Assembly: GCA_025766275.1 (NCBI GenBank)
Contig: JAFKAC010000010.1
Span: 248,001-312,000 of the forward strand
Origin: Lactarius indigo
Taxonomy: Eukaryota > Basidiomycota > Agaricomycetes > Russulales > Russulaceae
Direction of reading: 5' to 3'
Length of the DNA stretch: 64,000 nucleotides
The notes beneath the pieces are model-generated. The model had not been told where the DNA came from. It did no database searches and saw only the letters and a program-made list of their open reading frames with translations. The first letter of the stretch is position 1. Each line of letters begins with the position of its first letter. Shown one piece after another: positions 10,759-21,477 of the stretch. A program made the position numbers and the translations under genes.

Positions 10759-12034
10759 TGTGTACTACTTTTCATGCACCTGGTCACGTGACTTAATTAC
10801 GTAATTAATTTCCCAAAATGTTATATGGTAAGTTAAGGTCCGAGTTTGTGCGCGCGATGAGTCACGTGATGTCATGTGACGTGTTAGGGGGGGGGTGAGC
10901 TGGGACAGCTAGTTTTTTCGTTTCAAAATTGATAAGTGGAATATATAAATTCATTGAATAATTACTGCGATTTATTTTTGTGGGAAAGAAATTCGGCATG
11001 GTCATCAAGATGCCCATTTAAACCCCGCCTGTGTCTGTAAAGTGGTCGTAAGGGGCCAAGTGTTATGAAAACGGCTGTATTTAAGTCGCCTTATGGACAC
11101 CTGGCGCTCTCGGGCCAGTCCTTCTGACAACGTCTGGTGTGCCAGCCCGCTGCGTTTTATCAATCCTGTTGCAATACAGCACGCTCGACCCGGCTGACTC
11201 GAACCCCAACAAAAATATTACCGCCGTGGTTATACAAGAGGACTCCTTATTATTTCTTTCCGTATCCATTTCGTCTCAAACCCTTCAGGTTCCATAAGGG
11301 TCCTGCACCCTCCCCTCTCTCTCCATTTCCCGACACCGCCTTCTCGTTTATCCGATTCCTGTCTATAGATCTCATGTCTTAAATGGCCTGTACGTATTTG
11401 TATTCCTTTACTTTACTTTACTTTTATTTTTTCATAAAAAACGTATCTACATTGTGTAAAAAGTACTAAAAACGCGCTCGTATGTACTCGAAATGCCATT
11501 CAGTTGTTCCTTCTCTTTCTATCGTGTGTGCCTTCAAGTATCCTTTCCAAAGCGAAGTTCGCTTCGCCTTTGTTCATTTTCGCTCGTCCTCTATCACCCT
11601 TCGACTTAGTGCTTTTCTCGTCGCCAATTGAACCGGCCCTCTCAAATAATTTGTCACCTGACCGGCTCGACTTTGCCGGATCGCCCCTTATGGCCTTATC
11701 GCCCAACCTTTACACCAAATCCGTGACGTTTTCTGCGGCGGTCGGGATTGCGATGCTTCCACATCCTAGGATGATTCCTAAATTGATCCTCGGCCATGTA
11801 TCACTGGCAAGGTCATGGGGCTATGAATTTTCGCTGGGGTCTTGTTTGGTTGCTATATCAGTGGGCCAACAATAGCGTCCCGCCAACGCGAGTTTCCTGA
11901 CGGACGAGGATCTCCTGGATCTACAAGCAGTCTGGTATGTTTCAATTACATCTACTTACTCTGGCGCCCTCAATTGAGCCTCTGCAAAGGACTTACGTCC
12001 ATCGCTTCCGACATCTGAGCGACCAGGATACCCC
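10759..12034. other. Intergenic, upstream of MULE and of F-box gene 1
   Basis: No convincing gene. Near 10780-10880 there are several CACGTG or CACGTGA motifs and an ATTACGTAATTAA palindrome, possible promoter elements or part of a MULE end. A T/A-rich stretch lies at 11395-11460. From about 11890 to 12034 the sequence is similar to 23880-24012, so the F-box duplication includes proximal upstream DNA (shared GAGCGACCAGGATACC just before the start). Confidence 0.5.
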
Positions 12035-12867
12035 ATGAAATTCACGACTATCAACACGCTCAACGATGATATACTACTCTTTGGCATATTCAACTACTAT
12101 CGACTGGACGAGGAGAATGCATGGAATGTCCGACTCGGGTGGTGCAAGATTTCTCACGTTTGTCGAAGATGGCGTCACCTCGTATACTCCTCGGCATTCC
12201 ACTTGGATATGCACATTCTGTGCACCAATGGCACCCCTTCAGTAGACGTGCTAAACCATTTACCCACTCTCCCACTCTTCATCGATTATCATGATACAAC
12301 TGCGACCATAAGTTGGCAAGACGAGTTGGCAATACACCACGCGCTCCTGTTACGGAATCGCATACGCCGCATCGACCTCGACCTCCCGTCCTCCATTTTT
12401 CAGAAGGTTCTTATGCTCATGGACGAACCCTTCTCAATTCTAGAACACCTCGCTCTATCGTCCACAAATAAAGAAGACACGAACCTGGTCCTTCCGAAGA
12501 CATTTCTTGCTCCAAATCTACGCCACCTCACGCTTCACGATATCAGTCTTCCAAAAAGATTACGATTGCTCACCTCCACTGTCTCCCTTGTCACACTCGT
12601 GATCACGAACATCCCAGCATCTGGTTACTTCCTTCCGAGGCTATTAGTGGCACGTCTTCAGTCTCTTCCACAACTCGAGAAATTATTCGTCGGGTTTTCC
12701 GTCCCCATGCCCCGTCCTAGTGCAGAGAGGGCATTGTTAGGTAGACTGGCAACACCCGTGACGCTTCCCAATTTGAAACACCTCAAGTTCCAAGGCGTTA
12801 GCGCATATCTGGAACGCTTCCCTTCGCCAACATTTACCCCTTCCGTAACATCCTCGTCTCTCTGCTC

Positions 12868-14402
12868 ATGGCCGGCTACTTAGTGCCCAACGACGGCTGG
12901 ACCTACGCCCAACTTCGCAGCGTCTCCACCCGGGGACCGGACCATGTCATCTACACCAACGAGCAACTGCGCCTCGAATTGATGCGCAACCTCCCCTTCA
13001 AAAGCGCAATCTTCTGCGTTGTCCCACACTGGCAAGGTTCGATGACGCACGTCTCTGAACAAGAGGCCGCCACGGTGTCGTTCGCCTACGCAGACCATAA
13101 CGGGGCCGTGTCGAACGTGGCACGGTCAAATGCCATTTACATGTTCAACGCCGAGGCCAAACTATACATCATGGGTGACGCCCCGACATCTCCATGTGCA
13201 GCCGATGCCACACCATCGGTCACTCTACCGACTCCCCGGCATGCCCCCTCCCCGCCAACTCTGTCTGCTGTGTGAAATGTGGTGGCTCCCATCACGTTGA
13301 AGACCATGTGACTCATTGCCCACGCCCGCACGAGATCGTAGGAGTATGTAACTGCATATTCCCATGTCTCAACTGCAAAGGAAAGCATGGTACTCGTTCC
13401 GCTTTCTGCCCTATGAAGAAGGGGTTCGCCCCCCCTCCCATAGCGCCTAAGCCCGACCCGATTGCCCCTGGCACACAAACACCGGCCAAACCCTCTGCCA
13501 AGGGTAAAGCCAAGGCCCCCGTTCTACCCCCGGCGGAAGGACTAATCCCTACCCAGAGGGAGGAAGTCCCCGTGTCTACAGGTAATGACGAGGGCTTCGT
13601 CACGGTCACCCGGAAACGACGAGGGCAAACGGGAGGACAGCACAAATGGTCTAAGGTCGCTGCTCGCCCACTCACCGCGGATTCTGCTCCCCCTGCGGTT
13701 CACACCGCTGCAGCGCAATTCAGCACAGACCAACCGCCCGTTTCCACCATCTCTGCCCCACGCAAGCCGAAAATTCCCCTCCCCTCGGTCGACAACATCC
13801 GCACCATCCACATCAAACACGGTGCAGATCTGCGTACCTCGCTGGCTGCTATTGAACGCCTCTGCCCTGGGAACCAACCCGACTGTGATGCCAACCGGCG
13901 ACTCATGGCGGACGATTGGCACCTCGTACCTGACGAGGACCCCACTACCACCCTCCTTGAGTCCACCGCCTTTCGTTTCGCCGTCAAACACGGTCTTCCC
14001 CTTACCACTACTTACACCGAACGCATCCTGACAGAGAAGAAATCAATGGCGGCTGCCCGGCATGCCCTCGAAAACTTTAAAGAGCGGTGGTCGCACATTT
14101 CACCGTACACCTTCGCACTCAGCGTCCTGGAAGATGGTCAACACTTCGCTGTTGCCGGAGAAGAGGACATGACCGACGCTCCCCCACGACTCAACGACAA
14201 AGATAAGATCATGATCCGCCGCATTATTCAAAGCAACTACGACTTTCATTTCGCCATGGACACCTCCTTACCCCCTCTGACTGAGGAACTTGCTGAATTC
14301 CTCATCTCATCATACCCGATCTCACTGTTCAAAGATATCACCCAGGGAGAACACCTCTGGTCGATCATCAACGATGCACTCCGCTCCTCCCTTTATGCAT
14401 AA
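12868..14402 (+). pseudogene. LINE ORF1: zinc-knuckle RNA-binding protein, frameshifted
   Basis: An ORF1-like protein that would bind element RNA. The frame from ATG 12868 (MAGYLVPNDGWTYAQ) runs to about 13180. The downstream part, in another frame from 13194, starts with a Cys/His cluster, CSRCHTIGHSTDSPACP, CVKCGGSHHVEDHVTHC and CLNCKGKHGTRSAFCP. It then has a Pro/Lys-rich linker and an alpha-helical C-terminus, ending with TAA at 14400-14402. A single indel between about 13170 and 13194 explains the frame change. The stop overlaps the ORF2 start as ATGCATAA. Confidence 0.8.
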
Positions 14403-17400
14403 TACGACCATCCTCTCAGTCAACATGCGCCGCCGGAACGACGCAATGCACGCTCTCTTATCAACCAACACTGAAGACGATATCATATGCATCCAGGAAC
14501 CATGGTTTGGCACCGTGGGAACTGCACGCGGGGATAAACACAAGCAGGGAATTGAAGTTCTTGGTGGGGCGAACCACAGAAGCTGGTCCCTACATTATCC
14601 CCATTTCACAACAGACACCAGAGCAAAGGTAATGATTTATTCGCGAAAGTACAGTAGACTGGCCTCGAAGAGACGCTTACATCCCGTACATATCATACCC
14701 CACCTTGACATAGTAGCACACCCATCCGTCCTGATTGTTGACGCTCGCATCCATAACCATATGCTACGCATCATTAACTTCTACAACGACGTAGCTGACC
14801 CTACAGCCCTACGCTCCTTACTAACGCTTGATCTAGACCCCACGGTCCCGACCATCCTGGTCGGCGACTTTAACATTCATTCCCCCCATTGGTCCCCGAG
14901 GGATTGGTCATCCTTTTCTCCTCGACACGCCAGCTTGGAAGAATGGGCAATAGCTCAAACTTTCGATCTGGCTTCCGAGCCCAGGGTTATCACACGGAGA
15001 GGCACTGAGAATGAGCACGACAGCATGCTAGACTTAGTCTGGCACAACCTCGCCGCATCCGCATCAGAGGACCTTTCTCCCCTGGTCATTGACTGGGAGG
15101 CGTTGATCGTGTCTGACCACGCTAGCATCCGCTCCACCTGGACCATCGCTGGTACTCACCGAGGTCCCAAGCAACACAAAATCACGTCCTTCGCCATCAC
15201 GTGGGACGATGACGTTCTCAAAGCCTGGTGGTCCGACATCGAAGCTTACCTCCCCCCCCGAACGTCGCTCGATAACACGACGGCTCTAGACAAAGCGGCG
15301 GAGGATTTGCAACACACCATTGCACACGCATCACACACCCACTTTGGCGCTAAAGCCCCATCAAAAGACCGCAACAACCCGTGGTGGAACGACGACTGCA
15401 GACACGCGGTCGACGCCCTCAAAACTTGCACCGACGGCAACTCCCCCCACCGTCGGGAAGCTAAGAAACAACTAAAGAGAGCCACCAGACGAGCCAAACG
15501 GGAATATTACGACAACCAGATCAAGCATGGTAACATCTGGGACCTGGCCACGTGGAGACATGGACGCAAACTCACGGGCATCCCCGCTCTCCGACGGCCT
15601 GATGGCACCATCCTCACCGACCGCACCGACATCTCCCTTGCGCTTACTGAAAAATTCTTTGTCAAGGAAGGCGCACTCGGCAATATCGACATCAGCCAGC
15701 ACGACGACCCTCCAGCGCTTCCTACGCGCCCCCTCGCCCCGATTGTGGAGAAGGAGGTTGACCCCCTCCTCACCGCCTGCTCGAGCTCCTCGGCTCCTGG
15801 GGAAAGCGGCGTGTCGTGGACCATCCTCAAACTGTGCTGGGAGACTATTTCGGACCACGCCATCGACATCTTCAACGCTTGCCTTTCCTTGGGGCACCAC
15901 CCCGCCTTCTGGAGGAAAGCCATAGTCGTAGTCATCCCCAAACCAGGAAAGGATGACTACCTCGCACCGAAAGCATACCGACCGATCAGTCTCATTGAAT
16001 GCCTCAGCAAACTCTTAGAAAAGATAGTCGCTAAACGACTCCTCTTTGATGCTGACAAGCACAACCTTCTCCCTACTAACCAATACGGTACTAGGGCATT
16101 CTCCTCCACCCTGGATGCAGGGCTCACACTCACGCACGATGTACAATGCGCCTTCCGAGTCAAACGTAAGTGTGCGGCCCTCCTTTTTGACATTAAAGGC
16201 TTCTTTGATCATGTGCACCGCGACCGCTTGGTACACACGCTGAAGATCCTCGGCTTCCCTGAGTCGATCGCAGCATGGGTCCGCGTCTTTCTCACTGATC
16301 GCAAGGTCGCCCTGTCCTTCAACGCCTCCCTGGCCAATCTCCAAGACCAACCGGTTGGCACTCCACAGGGATCCCCAGTGTCCCCCATCCTGTCCGCCAT
16401 CTACACCTCCTCCCTCCTTAAACTCAAACCCCCCCTCACCAACACGACACTGGGAATGTATGTCAATGATGGCATCATTTTCGCCCACGGCAACACCTGG
16501 GAGGAGGTCAATCATGGCCTCCGAGATCACTACCGCCAATGTGAGGATTGGTTACGCCGATCCAATCTCATGTGCGAACCAGACAAGACCGAACTTATTT
16601 ACTTTACTCCCCCTTACACTCGGAAAAACTCACGCTCCCTTCCACCCACATTCCTTTATTTACCAGACCCCATCCACCAAACGTACTACCCCGTCCGAGC
16701 TTCCGTCACTATACGATACCTAGGCTTCTTCATTAACCAACGCCTAGACTGGGAGCCGCACGTGTCCACGATGTGTAATCGGGCACGTGCCTCCTTGAAG
16801 GCTTTACAGCTCCTCGGCAACTCCCAGAGGGGCATATCCACGGCAAACTGGCGTCGGCTGTTTAACGCAGTATGCATGCCAGTTTTGTCTTACGGATGCC
16901 AACTCTGGATGACCTCAAGAAAGAAGAAGAGTCTATTGAACAAGATACAGGTAGTTATGAACGAAGGGGTGCGAGTCATATCCGGCTCCTTCCGGACCGC
17001 ACCAAGAGCACCCCTTCACGAATTCCTCCGCATCCTGCTGGCCCGGCATTACATGGAGAAACTAACAGCCACCTCTGCCATCAGATTGTTCCGTGTCCCC
17101 TGGACGTCTCAGTTGATTGCCCGTCTGGGCGCCGATTGGGACCCCCCAGTCCAGAATGGCCCACACTCTAGTAATGGAGGGGTGGTGTGTAACAGAGCAC
17201 TGCGTGTCCGGTCTGGAGGACATGCCCTTACCAATCAGCACCCCACTGCCTTGGAGGCTCTCGGCGCGCGCGTCGACCCTTTGTTGACCGCGCGTGTCAA
17301 CGTCACGGCCGTGGCCCCCTGGGAGGTACACAACTGGGAGGCACATGTGTCCTGTGAAGGGAAGGCCCATCCCCAACGACGGAACGCCCTGCTCAACAAC

Positions 17401-18582
17401 CTTTATGCGGCGAGAGCAGAGGCAAGTACGGTTTTAATACGGGTGGCTGGTGTGGTTAGCAACCACAACCGGCCTGACAATCTCAATGTAGGAGGTGCAG
17501 CCATCTCAGTGTGGCAGGGAAAGACGGAACCATGCGTACGGGCATGGACACTTGGCTCAGGGGTGGAGCAACACGACGTCCACCTCTTCGGCATATCTAA
17601 AGCCGCCGAGTATATCACAGCTGAGTTATCATACGCACCCCCTTCTCACATATACGTATTCTCCAACGACGACGCTGCCCTTCACGGCATTACTCATACA
17701 CGTTCCCTTACTCACCAAACCGACGTTTTACGCTTTCACCATGCACTTACGAATTTTTACTCCACGCACAGGGATACAAGGATACATCTCGTGTGGGCTA
17801 GTTTGCACAAGAAACGAGCAGCAGACAAACAGGCACGACAGGCAGCGCTTGAGGCATGTACCCAGGCTCCGGCAGCAACCCTGAAGAAGATCCAGTCCCC
17901 GGCACATGTTAAGAAAATGTGCCGCTCAGCCGCGTTTCGAGCATGGGGAGCAGAGTGGACTCGTACCATCACCGACACCCCATACCACAAGCTACCCAAC
18001 GCCTACGGCCATTCCATCCACTACCACAAACCACCGGATGGCCGGAATCACCCTCTGTGGCTGGCCGCCATTCCCCCCAAAAAGCCAGAGCAATCATACA
18101 TCCCTATCACACGCCGCACCCATACCACCGCCTTCCAACTCGCCACCCTTCATTCTTTCACCTCCGACTACACCAACCGCCACCGGCCCGACCTCCCACC
18201 TGAGGTCGCAACCTGCCCTTGTGGATTCCCGGACAAGTCCTACTACCACCTCGTGTACGATTGCCCCCGATATAAATCGCAGCGTGCATTCCTCTATCCC
18301 CATGACGTTGCCGACAACGACCCCTACGACAACTCACACTATCCCCTGGACCCCCTGGACCGCATCGATCCAACCGATCTCTTTGCCGGGGACCCCGTTA
18401 CCACCGTCTACACCTTCCTTCGTTTCCTCCAGCTCACTAAACTGGCCGCTAAACCGGACCTGGAGGCTCCGATCGCCGTCCCCTCCCGGAGGGAACAAAG
18501 GCTGATGGAGCTCCAACAATACCTCGCTAACCCTGTCCTGCCCGACGAAGACCTGCTCGATTACGACCTGGACCCAGCCTAG
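14395..18582 (+). CDS. LINE ORF2: endonuclease-reverse transcriptase-RNase H-CCHC
   Basis: A long intact frame of 1,395 residues from ATG 14395, chosen because it overlaps the ORF1 stop. The first ~230 residues are an APE-like endonuclease (CIQEPWFG, ILVGDFNIHSPHWS, SDHASIRSTW). The central part is reverse transcriptase (KAYRPISLIECLSKLLEK, LLFDIKGFFDHVH, GTPQGSPVSPILSAIY). The catalytic box reads YVNDG at 16459-16473 instead of the usual YVDDG or FADD. A weak RNase H-like region follows (17500-17860, YVFSNDDAAL). A C-terminal zinc motif, CPCGFPDKSYYHLVYDC, lies near 18215. Length fits the Tad/CRE-like fungal clades. The Asp-to-Asn change should abolish polymerisation despite the intact frame. 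Confidence 0.93.
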   Translation: MHNTTILSVNMRRRNDAMHALLSTNTEDDIICIQEPWFGTVGTARGDKHKQGIEVLGGANHRSWSLHYPHFTTDTRAKVMIYSRKYSRLASKRRLHPVHIIPHLDIVAHPSVLIVDARIHNHMLRIINFYNDVADPTALRSLLTLDLDPTVPTILVGDFNIHSPHWSPRDWSSFSPRHASLEEWAIAQTFDLASEPRVITRRGTENEHDSMLDLVWHNLAASASEDLSPLVIDWEALIVSDHASIRSTWTIAGTHRGPKQHKITSFAITWDDDVLKAWWSDIEAYLPPRTSLDNTTALDKAAEDLQHTIAHASHTHFGAKAPSKDRNNPWWNDDCRHAVDALKTCTDGNSPHRREAKKQLKRATRRAKREYYDNQIKHGNIWDLATWRHGRKLTGIPALRRPDGTILTDRTDISLALTEKFFVKEGALGNIDISQHDDPPALPTRPLAPIVEKEVDPLLTACSSSSAPGESGVSWTILKLCWETISDHAIDIFNACLSLGHHPAFWRKAIVVVIPKPGKDDYLAPKAYRPISLIECLSKLLEKIVAKRLLFDADKHNLLPTNQYGTRAFSSTLDAGLTLTHDVQCAFRVKRKCAALLFDIKGFFDHVHRDRLVHTLKILGFPESIAAWVRVFLTDRKVALSFNASLANLQDQPVGTPQGSPVSPILSAIYTSSLLKLKPPLTNTTLGMYVNDGIIFAHGNTWEEVNHGLRDHYRQCEDWLRRSNLMCEPDKTELIYFTPPYTRKNSRSLPPTFLYLPDPIHQTYYPVRASVTIRYLGFFINQRLDWEPHVSTMCNRARASLKALQLLGNSQRGISTANWRRLFNAVCMPVLSYGCQLWMTSRKKKSLLNKIQVVMNEGVRVISGSFRTAPRAPLHEFLRILLARHYMEKLTATSAIRLFRVPWTSQLIARLGADWDPPVQNGPHSSNGGVVCNRALRVRSGGHALTNQHPTALEALGARVDPLLTARVNVTAVAPWEVHNWEAHVSCEGKAHPQRRNALLNNLYAARAEASTVLIRVAGVVSNHNRPDNLNVGGAAISVWQGKTEPCVRAWTLGSGVEQHDVHLFGISKAAEYITAELSYAPPSHIYVFSNDDAALHGITHTRSLTHQTDVLRFHHALTNFYSTHRDTRIHLVWASLHKKRAADKQARQAALEACTQAPAATLKKIQSPAHVKKMCRSAAFRAWGAEWTRTITDTPYHKLPNAYGHSIHYHKPPDGRNHPLWLAAIPPKKPEQSYIPITRRTHTTAFQLATLHSFTSDYTNRHRPDLPPEVATCPCGFPDKSYYHLVYDCPRYKSQRAFLYPHDVADNDPYDNSHYPLDPLDRIDPTDLFAGDPVTTVYTFLRFLQLTKLAAKPDLEAPIAVPSRREQRLMELQQYLANPVLPDEDLLDYDLDPA

Positions 18583-19536
18583 CCGGCTGCCCGATGCGGT
18601 AATCTCTCCTACTCTTTCTTTATTGCTCCTCTGCCGTCAATCTTACCTCGTGCGGTATGCTACTTCTTTCCCTTCGGTACTCAGCCTTCCTTTATGAGGT
18701 GGTTCATTATCTTACGCTTACTTCGGTGCACGTGGCTCAGCCTACGTTACTTCTCTCTTAAATTTCGCTCTGTAGGGAGTCGAAGACCGGTCTTGTATCC
18801 TGTACTGTCCCGGAATAAACATGGTTTAAAAAAAAAAAAAAAAAAAAAATATCTGGAACGCTTTGTCGCTCAAATTAGGGCCCCTCTTCTGGAGCAACTC
18901 GACATCACGTTATTCAATCAACTTGCCTGGGTGTTGCCACACCTGTCTCACCTCATCAACACAACAGAAGCGTTTAAGCTCCCTACTGCGACTGTTTTGT
19001 TTGGCAATCAAGTCACCGTGACCACGGACCACCACATTACGCAACAGAACGGAGCACCTTTCACCCTCCACGTGATGTGCAAGGAGTTGGACTGGCAGAT
19101 CGACTGTGCGGCGCAAATCTGCTGCACGCTTATGACCCCACTATCCGCTATACGGGAGCTCAGGCTCGACTTTAACGGAGCGGTGATGCCGACTGAATGG
19201 CAGAATGGCGGGGTTGACCGCACGACGTGGCACGAACTTCTGAGGTGGTTCATCAGGGTGAACGAGCTTCGTATTTGTGCCGCGCTCTCGGAGGAGCTTT
19301 CTCGTGCGCTGGGGCTGGAAATCGGGTTTGACCCAGGGTTTTTGCCCGATCTGCAAGAAATCGTGCTCGAGTTGTCCTTTGAGACGATAGTGGGCAATCT
19401 GTTTGGCCCTTTCATCGTCAGTCGTCGAGTCGCAGGTCGCCCAGTGCGTTCAATGTTGAGGTAGGCCTGTTGCCTCTGCTGTCCCGAAGGGCAAGGCTAA
19501 TCTGAGGGTTCATGTGTAACTTGGAACAATAGAAAC

Positions 19537-20239
19537 ATGATGGAAGGCGCTGGATCCAACATGACGGAAGTCAGTGAATACACCTATGCTTGGCTCCTTA
19601 ATTCCGCGATCGAGAATGGTGGCACGGTTGTCCCGCAACGCAAATGGACACCGCCATACGAGAACCAGCGCTATGCCCACGTGCCGCTGAACAAGCCCAT
19701 CTTTTTCGTTCATAACGACAGAGAAAATCTAGGCCTTCGAATTGTCACCGCCGCGGAGCGCGACTGTATGACACTCCTCGATGTAGGCAAACCAGCTCCA
19801 GTCGGGGATGCTTCCTCGACTTTTATTCGAATCAACGTGAGCGATTTCCCATGCACAGGCAGATCGAGGAATTTGCAGACGTAACATGTCTTTTAGTGGC
19901 CAGGTTATCCCGGAGGGTCCTCCCAGATCATGGTCAGGGATCCAACCCCGGCTCACAACACGATCACCGTCGAGAAATTTGCGAAGCGCATTGCGAGTGC
20001 TGTGTGCAAGTTCATAGATGTGAGATATCTCCTCCACTTTCCGCGACTATTTGGGGAATTGACTGACTGACTGACTGACACTCGGGGGACAGGGGCAATC
20101 ACAGAGTCGCGGGGACGAGGCATCCTGGCGGATTGGGCCTGGTGATATCACCAGGGATCAAGTCATTCTCTTAGGCGTCGTCCATGTCTCGTTAGGAAGT
20201 TGGCAGCCCATTCTCCAGCTAGACCGCCACGTCATTTGA
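19537..20239 (+). CDS. Uncharacterised three-exon fungal protein
   Basis: Three exons splice without a frame change: 19537-19836, 19897-20019 and 20093-20239. The introns are 60 bp (GTGAGC..TTTTAG) and 73 bp (GTGAGA..GGACAG), both phase 0. The product is 189 residues. Exon 1 has VPQRKWTPPYENQRYAHVPL and IFFVHNDRENLGLRI. Exon 2 begins WPGYPGGSSQIMVRDPTP. Exon 3 has GDEASWRIGPGDITRDQVIL. The sequence resembles unnamed small proteins common in Agaricomycetes, but I know no function. There is no signal peptide or membrane segment. A second ATG at 19561 (MTEVSEY) is an alternative start. The second intron contains a (GACT) microsatellite. Confidence 0.65.
20061..20079. repeat. (GACT) microsatellite in an intron
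   Basis: GACTGACTGACTGACTGAC lies within intron 2 of the gene at 19537-20239. A likely length-polymorphic locus. Confidence 0.9.
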
Positions 20240-21477
20240 AGATACCACCATCTTCCCTCAGTAGTTGACGAGGGTCTTGAAAAAGGATGACTCTGTTCAA
20301 AGCTTATAATTGATACTTGTGCAGACACTTGTTCGAAATAGCTGATGGGTGGGAGACATCCAGATTTCAGCTGGACTTGGCTCTGTCTCATCGGTGCGTG
20401 TGTATGCGGAAAAGTAATTCGGGTTCGTGGTCTTCGTAATAACCTGCACGGTGGCTAGGTACCTCTAAATACATACTAAGATACTCGCCAGCCAGAAGCT
20501 AGTATTGGCTAACCTGATGTATAACAGCCAAGGACAATGATTACCATGGTAGCCGAAGCGCTGTGAGTTCCGCAGGATTGAAGATCCGAAAATACAGAAT
20601 GCGATCACTTACAGTATATCTATCTTCTGTGCGACATGATGAGCGATTGCGGCTTTTCTGGACGGATTTACGGAAGAGGACAGAATTATCGATTTCCGTA
20701 CTTGCCACTCTTATGACAGGTACTAGCAACTTAAGTTACTACCTGTTGAATGCATTCCGGGCGCTGGCACGGGAAGAGGGAAGTCAGTACCAATTGCCCT
20801 TCTCGACACCCCAAATAATAAACGTCTGACCGCAGTCTTTTCACCTCTCAAGTTGGGCGACTGATCGGTGAGCGAACCTTCCCCCATAAGCTAGTGGAAG
20901 GCCCCCAAGTCCGGAGGACAGCGCCTTGTCCCTGGCCGTATGCCCTGAGTCATACCATCTTCACCGCCCCCTTGTGCTTCGCTCTAGGAATTGTCGACAC
21001 ATCAGCACGGAGGAGCGAAGAGGAGATACGCCACTTCTCGTCCTCTTACCGCTTGACCTCGGGCCCGGTATCTGCTCGTGACCGCAGGTCTTGCAGATGC
21101 TTCTTCGTTACGAGCGCACTCGCCCTCATAAATGCAGACGCTAGTGCTCGAGCTTCCTATCATCAACGCCGGCCGCGGGTACCCTTGCATCTAACCTTTA
21201 TACCCCGCAACGGCGCTGCGGTCAATACCGTCTCAAGGGAAAAAAATGTTATGGCGACAGCTCTGCCGCGCCTTGGGATACCCCAGACCGATCTGCGGGT
21301 GCCAGAGACTCGACCGCGTCGGGGAACCCAACTAGGAAAGCCTTGGTGAAACGAGAGGAAAGGGTGATGATTTCTCTCTCTGAGGGAAATGGGACGAGGT
21401 GGCCATAAGCATCCGAGGAAAAGAGATGGGTTTACCTTGAGAGTGCCCGTCAACCTCGCAGAAGGTTGTTGGTGGAG
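20240..21477. other. Intergenic, no supported gene
   Basis: Several short open frames exist, up to 151 codons at 20894-21349, but they lack recognisable domains, have no coherent splice structure and read as low-quality Arg/Ser-rich peptides. I call none. Confidence 0.5.

Larger units (their letters stand above)
12820..18848 (+). mobile_element. Tad-like non-LTR retrotransposon (LINE) inserted in F-box gene 1
   Basis: A 6.0-kb LINE with ORF1, ORF2, a 3' untranslated region with AATAAA at 18814-18819, and a run of 22 A (18828-18849). It is flanked by a 15-bp target-site duplication, ATATCTGGAACGCTT (12805-12819 and 18849-18863). The reading frame of ORF1 is already open at the first inserted base, upstream of its first visible ATG at 12868, so the element is probably 5'-truncated inside ORF1. 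An APE-type endonuclease, RT, RNase H-like region and C-terminal CCHC match the Tad-like clade of fungal LINEs. Confidence 0.95.
12035..19464 (+). pseudogene. F-box protein gene 1, split by a LINE
   Basis: An F-box protein of the SCF ubiquitin-ligase adaptor type. The N-terminal F-box reads INTLNDDILLFGIFNYYRL .. CKISHVCRRWRHLVYSS, followed by leucine-rich strands (LRHLTLHDISLPKRLRLL). The first part is 12035-12819 and the second 18864-19464. Removing the inserted element and one copy of the duplicated target site restores a continuous frame of 461 residues with no other stop, close to the 465 residues of the paralogue at 24015. The insertion falls in a Leu-Glu-Arg segment (YLER). As it stands, the chromosome encodes a truncated product that reads about 20 residues into the LINE. 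ATG is in a good context and the start is shared with the F-box motif, so it is secure. Confidence 0.9.

Noticed and set aside
20894..21349. 151-codon open frame on the plus strand
   Set aside because: Arg/Ser-rich random-looking peptide without domain or splice partners.
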